Below are positions 60,630-64,000 of a DNA stretch of 64,000 nt, piece after piece. The DNA comes from Ruminococcus sp. (GTDB taxonomy: Bacteria > Bacillota > Clostridia > Oscillospirales > Ruminococcaceae). Where the stretch lies: contig JAJPYB010000006.1 of the NCBI GenBank assembly GCA_021205185.1, positions 62,001 to 126,000 of the forward strand, written 5' to 3'. Numbering within the stretch: the first letter of the stretch is position 1; the number at the start of each line of letters is the position of its first letter. Below the pieces are notes generated by a model, which was not told the origin of the DNA, made no database searches, and saw only the letters and a list, made by a program, of their open reading frames with translations. The translations under genes and the position numbers were made by a program.

Positions 60630-60717
60630 AAAAACCACTCCTTCGTCCTCGCAGGTTTCCGTTCAGTTTGTTTCTTCCTGACAATCCAAACGCCACCGTT
60701 ACCTTGACAAGGACAGT

Positions 60718-60744
60718 CCTCTGCCCCGAAAATCAGAGCAGAGG
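60718..60744 (-). promoter_or_regulatory. Intercistronic hairpin between dnaK and dnaJ
   Basis: Eleven pairs on the minus-strand RNA (CCTCTGCTCTG with CGGGGCAGAGG, including three G-U pairs) with a five-base loop. No T tract follows, so it is more likely a processing or 3'-protection element than a terminator. Confidence 0.55.
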
Positions 60745-60758
60745 TGTTCTTTGATAAT

Positions 60759-62609
60759 TTATTCAGCGTCTGTAAAATCAGCGTCGATTACATCGTCGTC
60801 CTTTTTAGATGAGGTATCAGCCGAGCTGGCACCGCCAGCATTCTGTGCGCCCTCAGCGCTTTGAGCTTCTGCAGCCGCCTGGCTATAAACCTTTGAAGCT
60901 ACGCCCTGGAACTCTGTTTCAAGCTCGCTCTGCTTTGTCTTAATTGCTTCAATGTCGGTTCCCTTTAAAGCCTCCTTCAAAGCGTCAATCTTAGCCTGAA
61001 CGGACGCCTTTTCGTTAGCGTCTACCTTATCGCCAAACTCGCCGAGCGCCTTTTCAACCTGGAATACCATCTGGTCTGCACCGTTTCTTGTATCAACCTC
61101 ATCCTTTTTCTTCTTGTCCTCGGCAGCATAAGCTTCAGCTTCCTTAACAGCCTTGTCGATGTCTTCCTTAGACATATTTGTTGAAGCTGTGATGCTGATA
61201 TCCTGCTCCTTGCCGGTTCCTAAGTCCTTAGCTGAAACGTGAACGATTCCGTTAGCATCAATATCGAAGGTAACCTCAATCTGCGGTACTCCTCTTGGAG
61301 CCGGAGCAATTCCGTCAAGACGGAACATACCGAGCTGCTTATTGTCCTTAGCGAACTCTCTTTCGCCCTGAAGAATGTTGATATCAACTGCCGACTGATT
61401 GTCTGCCGCTGTTGAGAAGATCTGGGACTTCTTGGTAGGGATAGTTGTATTTCTTTCGATAATCTTTGTGCAAACACCGCCCATTGTTTCAAGTCCGAGT
61501 GAAAGCGGTGTAACGTCAAGAAGCAAAAGTCCGTCCTTTACATCTCCTGCTAAAATTCCGCCCTGAATTGCAGCGCCCATAGCTACGCACTCGTCAGGAT
61601 TGATTCCCTTGAACGGCTCCTTGCCGATAAGCTTTTTAACTGCGTCCTGAACAGCAGGTATTCTTGAAGAACCACCAACCATTAAAACCTTGCTAAGGTC
61701 GGAGGTTGAAAGACCTGAATCTGAAAGTGCCTGCTTAACCGGTCCCATTGTAGCTTCTACAAGATCTGAAGTAAGCTCGTTGAACTTAGCCTGAGAAAGA
61801 GTCAGATCCAGGTGCTTTGGTCCTGTAGCGTCTGCTGTTATAAACGGCAGACTGATGCTTGAAGTAGCTGTCGATGAAAGCTCAATCTTAGCCTTTTCAG
61901 CTGCTTCCTTTAATCTTTGCATTGCCATTTTATCGCCTGACAGGTCAATTCCCTCAGCTGACTTAAACTCGCCAACCATCCAGTCGATAATTCTTTGATC
62001 GAAGTCGTCGCCGCCTAAACGGTTGTTACCAGCAGTTGCCAGAACCTCTGTAACTCCGTCGCCCATTTCGATAATTGAAACGTCGAAGGTTCCGCCGCCG
62101 AGGTCATAAACCATTACCTTTTGGTCCTCCTCCTTATCAATTCCGTAAGAAAGAGCAGCAGCAGTAGGCTCGTTGATAATTCTCTTAACATTAAGTCCTG
62201 CGATCTGACCTGCGTCCTTGGTTGCCTGACGCTGTGCGTCTGTAAAGTAAGCAGGAACAGTAATTACTGCCTCGGTTACCTTTTCACCGAGATAGCTTTC
62301 AGCGTCAGCCTTCAGCTTTTGCAAAACCATTGCGGAAATTTCCTGAGGTGTGTAATCCTTTCCGCCCATTTTTGCCTTATAGTCGCTTCCCATATGTCTT
62401 TTAATGGAAATTACTGTGTTGTCAAAATTTGTAACTGCCTGCCTTTTAGCAACCTGACCTACAAGTCTGTCGCCCGTCTTTGAAACTCCGACTACCGACG
62501 GAGTTGTTCTTGCACCTTCGCTGTTAGGGATAACTACTGCTTCTCCGCCCTCCATAACAGCAACACATGAATTTGTAGTTCCTAAATCAATACCAATAAT
62601 CTTTGCCAT
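60759..62609 (-). CDS. dnaK: Chaperone DnaK (Hsp70)
   Basis: A 616-residue Hsp70. The ATPase domain has [51 protein letters not shown] and [11 protein letters not shown]. The substrate domain contains [14 protein letters not shown], and the lid is helical and ends with an acidic tail, [13 protein letters not shown]. It folds and protects proteins with DnaJ and GrpE, which are encoded on both sides. Length and the missing Gram-negative insertion match Firmicute DnaK. The start follows AAAGGAATGG. Confidence 0.98.
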   Translation of the reverse strand: MAKIIGIDLGTTNSCVAVMEGGEAVVIPNSEGARTTPSVVGVSKTGDRLVGQVAKRQAVTNFDNTVISIKRHMGSDYKAKMGGKDYTPQEISAMVLQKLKADAESYLGEKVTEAVITVPAYFTDAQRQATKDAGQIAGLNVKRIINEPTAAALSYGIDKEEDQKVMVYDLGGGTFDVSIIEMGDGVTEVLATAGNNRLGGDDFDQRIIDWMVGEFKSAEGIDLSGDKMAMQRLKEAAEKAKIELSSTATSSISLPFITADATGPKHLDLTLSQAKFNELTSDLVEATMGPVKQALSDSGLSTSDLSKVLMVGGSSRIPAVQDAVKKLIGKEPFKGINPDECVAMGAAIQGGILAGDVKDGLLLLDVTPLSLGLETMGGVCTKIIERNTTIPTKKSQIFSTAADNQSAVDINILQGEREFAKDNKQLGMFRLDGIAPAPRGVPQIEVTFDIDANGIVHVSAKDLGTGKEQDISITASTNMSKEDIDKAVKEAEAYAAEDKKKKDEVDTRNGADQMVFQVEKALGEFGDKVDANEKASVQAKIDALKEALKGTDIEAIKTKQSELETEFQGVASKVYSQAAAEAQSAEGAQNAGGASSADTSSKKDDDVIDADFTDAE

Positions 62610-62651
62610 AATAATCCATTCCTTTCAATATATAACTTTTTTGTGTACTCT

Positions 62652-63209
62652 TTACGGATTTGCAACCACAACCATTGCATATCTCAAAACCTTGTCGCCA
62701 ATTCTGTAGCCCTTCTGGAAGACCTGCGCTACTTCGTTTTCGCCTAAATTCTCGTCCTCAATCTGATTTACTGCGTTCGCAACGTTCGGGTCAAACTTTT
62801 CACCCAGAGGATTTATTTCCTCAATTCCAAGATTTTTCAAAACGTCGCCAAACTGCTTGAAAATCATTTCGATTCCTGCCTTATAGGTTTCGTCCTGCGT
62901 CTGTGCCGAAAGCGCTCGCTCAAAGTTGTCAATCACAGGTAAAATCTGGGTAACGGCGTCCGCCTTTGCGGTGGAAATAAGCTCAAGCCTTTCCTTTGCT
63001 GTACGCTTTCTGAAGTTGTCATACTCAGCCATTACTCTGAGGTACTTATCCTTTTGCTCTGCAAGCTCCGCTTTAAGCTTTTCCTCCTCGGTCAAGCACT
63101 CAGCAGCTGCTTCCTCCTTATCAGGCTCAGTCTTAGATTCTTCCTTTGATTCCTCCTTTGGCTCATCAACAGTTTCTTCTAAATCCTTCTTTTCCTTGTT
63201 TTCTTCCAT
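62652..63209 (-). CDS. grpE: Nucleotide exchange factor GrpE
   Basis: A 185-residue DnaK co-chaperone. A Glu/Lys-rich N-terminal coiled coil leads into the core with YLRVMAEYDNFRKRTAKERLE and LPVIDNFERAL, then the beta domain with FDPNVANAVNQ and QKGYRIGDKVLRYAMVVV. It releases ADP from DnaK. Two starts compete: ATG 63207-63209 after AAAGG, preferred here, or ATG 63225-63227, which would add six residues. It lies between hrcA and dnaK. Confidence 0.93.
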   Translation of the reverse strand: MEENKEKKDLEETVDEPKEESKEESKTEPDKEEAAAECLTEEEKLKAELAEQKDKYLRVMAEYDNFRKRTAKERLELISTAKADAVTQILPVIDNFERALSAQTQDETYKAGIEMIFKQFGDVLKNLGIEEINPLGEKFDPNVANAVNQIEDENLGENEVAQVFQKGYRIGDKVLRYAMVVVANP

Positions 63210-63230
63210 TTCATCACAACCTTTCATACG

Positions 63231-64000
63231 TCATTCTTCATCCTCGTCCAGCAAGTCCGTGATTTTATTTGTAAAATACTCAAGATAAGGAATAAACTTT
63301 GCGTAGTCAAGCCTCATTGGACCTATAAGTCCTAAGGTTCCAGCGGGCTTACCCTTTCTCTTGTATTGAGATGAAATAAAGCTTGAATTGTTGATTACAA
63401 AGCTGTCGTCCTCGTTTGAAAACATTACACGAAGTCCGGAAAAAGTATCCTCGACAAGTCTTGTTATTTCCTCCTTGTCGTTAATGAACTCAATAATCTC
63501 GTTTTGATTGAAATCGCTGCAACGGAGAAGATTGTCGGCTCCCTTTAAGGAAATCTTTTTCATTTTCATTTCGTGCGACATTTTGTAAATTTCAGCAAAC
63601 AGCGGCGTTAGCGTCATCATATACGTTCCTAAAGCTGTGTGAAGCTTTTCCAGCATTTCGTCCGAAAGCTCGTCAACACTCACGCCCTCAAGGTTTTCAT
63701 GCAGAAAGTTTGAGAAAAACTCTAGCTGCTCGTTCGTTAAATCAAACTGGAGTCTGCACACCTTATTTTGAATATCTCCGTTCGACGTTATCAGCAGCAG
63801 AACGTACATCCTTTTTCCTGTTGGAATTACCTCAACCTTAGTAATTACTGAAAACCTCGGTGTTTCGCTCGCAACTACTGTTGCGCACTTTGTAATCTCC
63901 GCTAAGGCGTTAGACGCTGATTCGACAATCACATCTTCCGTCAGCTGCTCGGTCGGAAACATCGAATCAATTAAAGCCTTTTCCTCTTCCGACAAGGGGT
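63231..64000 (-). CDS. hrcA: Heat-inducible transcription repressor HrcA (5' end outside window)
   Basis: The C-terminal 256 or so codons are visible; the winged-helix N-terminus lies beyond the right edge. Recognisable are the regulator domain SVITKVEVIPTGKRMYVLLLITSNGDIQNKV and the C-terminal GTLGLIGPMRLDYAKFIPYLEYFT, which match HrcA. HrcA binds the CIRCE inverted repeat and represses class I heat-shock genes until heat or unfolded protein drains GroEL. The position before grpE-dnaK-dnaJ is standard in Firmicutes. A CIRCE element should lie to the right, outside this sequence. Confidence 0.93.
   Translation of the reverse strand, partial: PLSEEEKALIDSMFPTEQLTEDVIVESASNALAEITKCATVVASETPRFSVITKVEVIPTGKRMYVLLLITSNGDIQNKVCRLQFDLTNEQLEFFSNFLHENLEGVSVDELSDEMLEKLHTALGTYMMTLTPLFAEIYKMSHEMKMKKISLKGADNLLRCSDFNQNEIIEFINDKEEITRLVEDTFSGLRVMFSNEDDSFVINNSSFISSQYKRKGKPAGTLGLIGPMRLDYAKFIPYLEYFTNKITDLLDEDEE

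Overview
The window looks like a chromosomal segment from a low-to-mid GC Gram-positive anaerobe of the Clostridia, most likely Ruminococcus or a close relative in the Oscillospiraceae. Supporting features are a division and cell-wall cluster in Firmicute order, a SpoVD-like PBP with PASTA domains, a meso-DAP-type MurE, an hrcA-grpE-dnaK-dnaJ operon, a rubredoxin and an FprA-type flavoprotein (anaerobic oxygen and NO defence), a GH94 cellobiose phosphorylase, and a secreted papain-like peptidase with a C-terminal type I dockerin. The dockerin implies a cellulosome- or amylosome-like system elsewhere in the genome. No phage, insertion sequence, CRISPR array or rRNA gene was seen.

Layout: 1-2507, a patatin-like lipase (cut by the window edge) and a tightly overlapping thioesterase/HAD/membrane trio. 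2665-4203, a zinc-ribbon protein, a tRNA-like 76-nt element, a SigH-like sigma factor and an orphan fumarase beta subunit. 4276-17927, the dcw cluster read leftward (mraZ, rsmH, ftsL, PBP, murE, murF, ftsW, murG, murA, ftsQ, ftsZ) from two strong promoters with a MraZ box. 18144-25986, valS behind three related terminators, then rlmB with a large degenerate P-type ATPase-like membrane protein, then a DUF6062-like protein. 26089-34468, a membrane protein and a YfhO/glycosyltransferase/membrane protein/YfhO operon, probably for polymer glycosylation at the cell surface. 34602-38560, a calcium-type P-ATPase and acetate kinase. 38708-44934 (rightward), tmcAL, a GNAT acetyltransferase, a eukaryotic-type HisA, a lipid kinase, cellobiose phosphorylase and a 44-residue rubredoxin. 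45006-51732, a YczE-like membrane protein, the dockerin peptidase, the flavoprotein and a GH2 glycosidase. 51899-57267, a TetR-controlled heterodimeric ABC exporter with TraX. 57287-64000, Lgt, two small DUF4190-like proteins and the heat-shock operon.

Most genes are on the minus strand. The region between ackA and tmcAL is a divergent promoter, and the rubredoxin/YczE junction is a convergent terminator. Several genes, especially in the dcw cluster, appear to start at TTG codons placed correctly behind a good ribosome-binding site, and the coordinates given here follow that reading. The strongest leads for new biology are the pseudo-P-type ATPase (21078-23780), the tRNA-like element (2968-3043), the nested regulatory architecture in front of mraZ, the twin-operator TetR/ABC/TraX module bracketed by identical hairpins, and the eukaryotic-type HisA. 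All functional assignments come from reading motifs and remembered families; no database search was possible.
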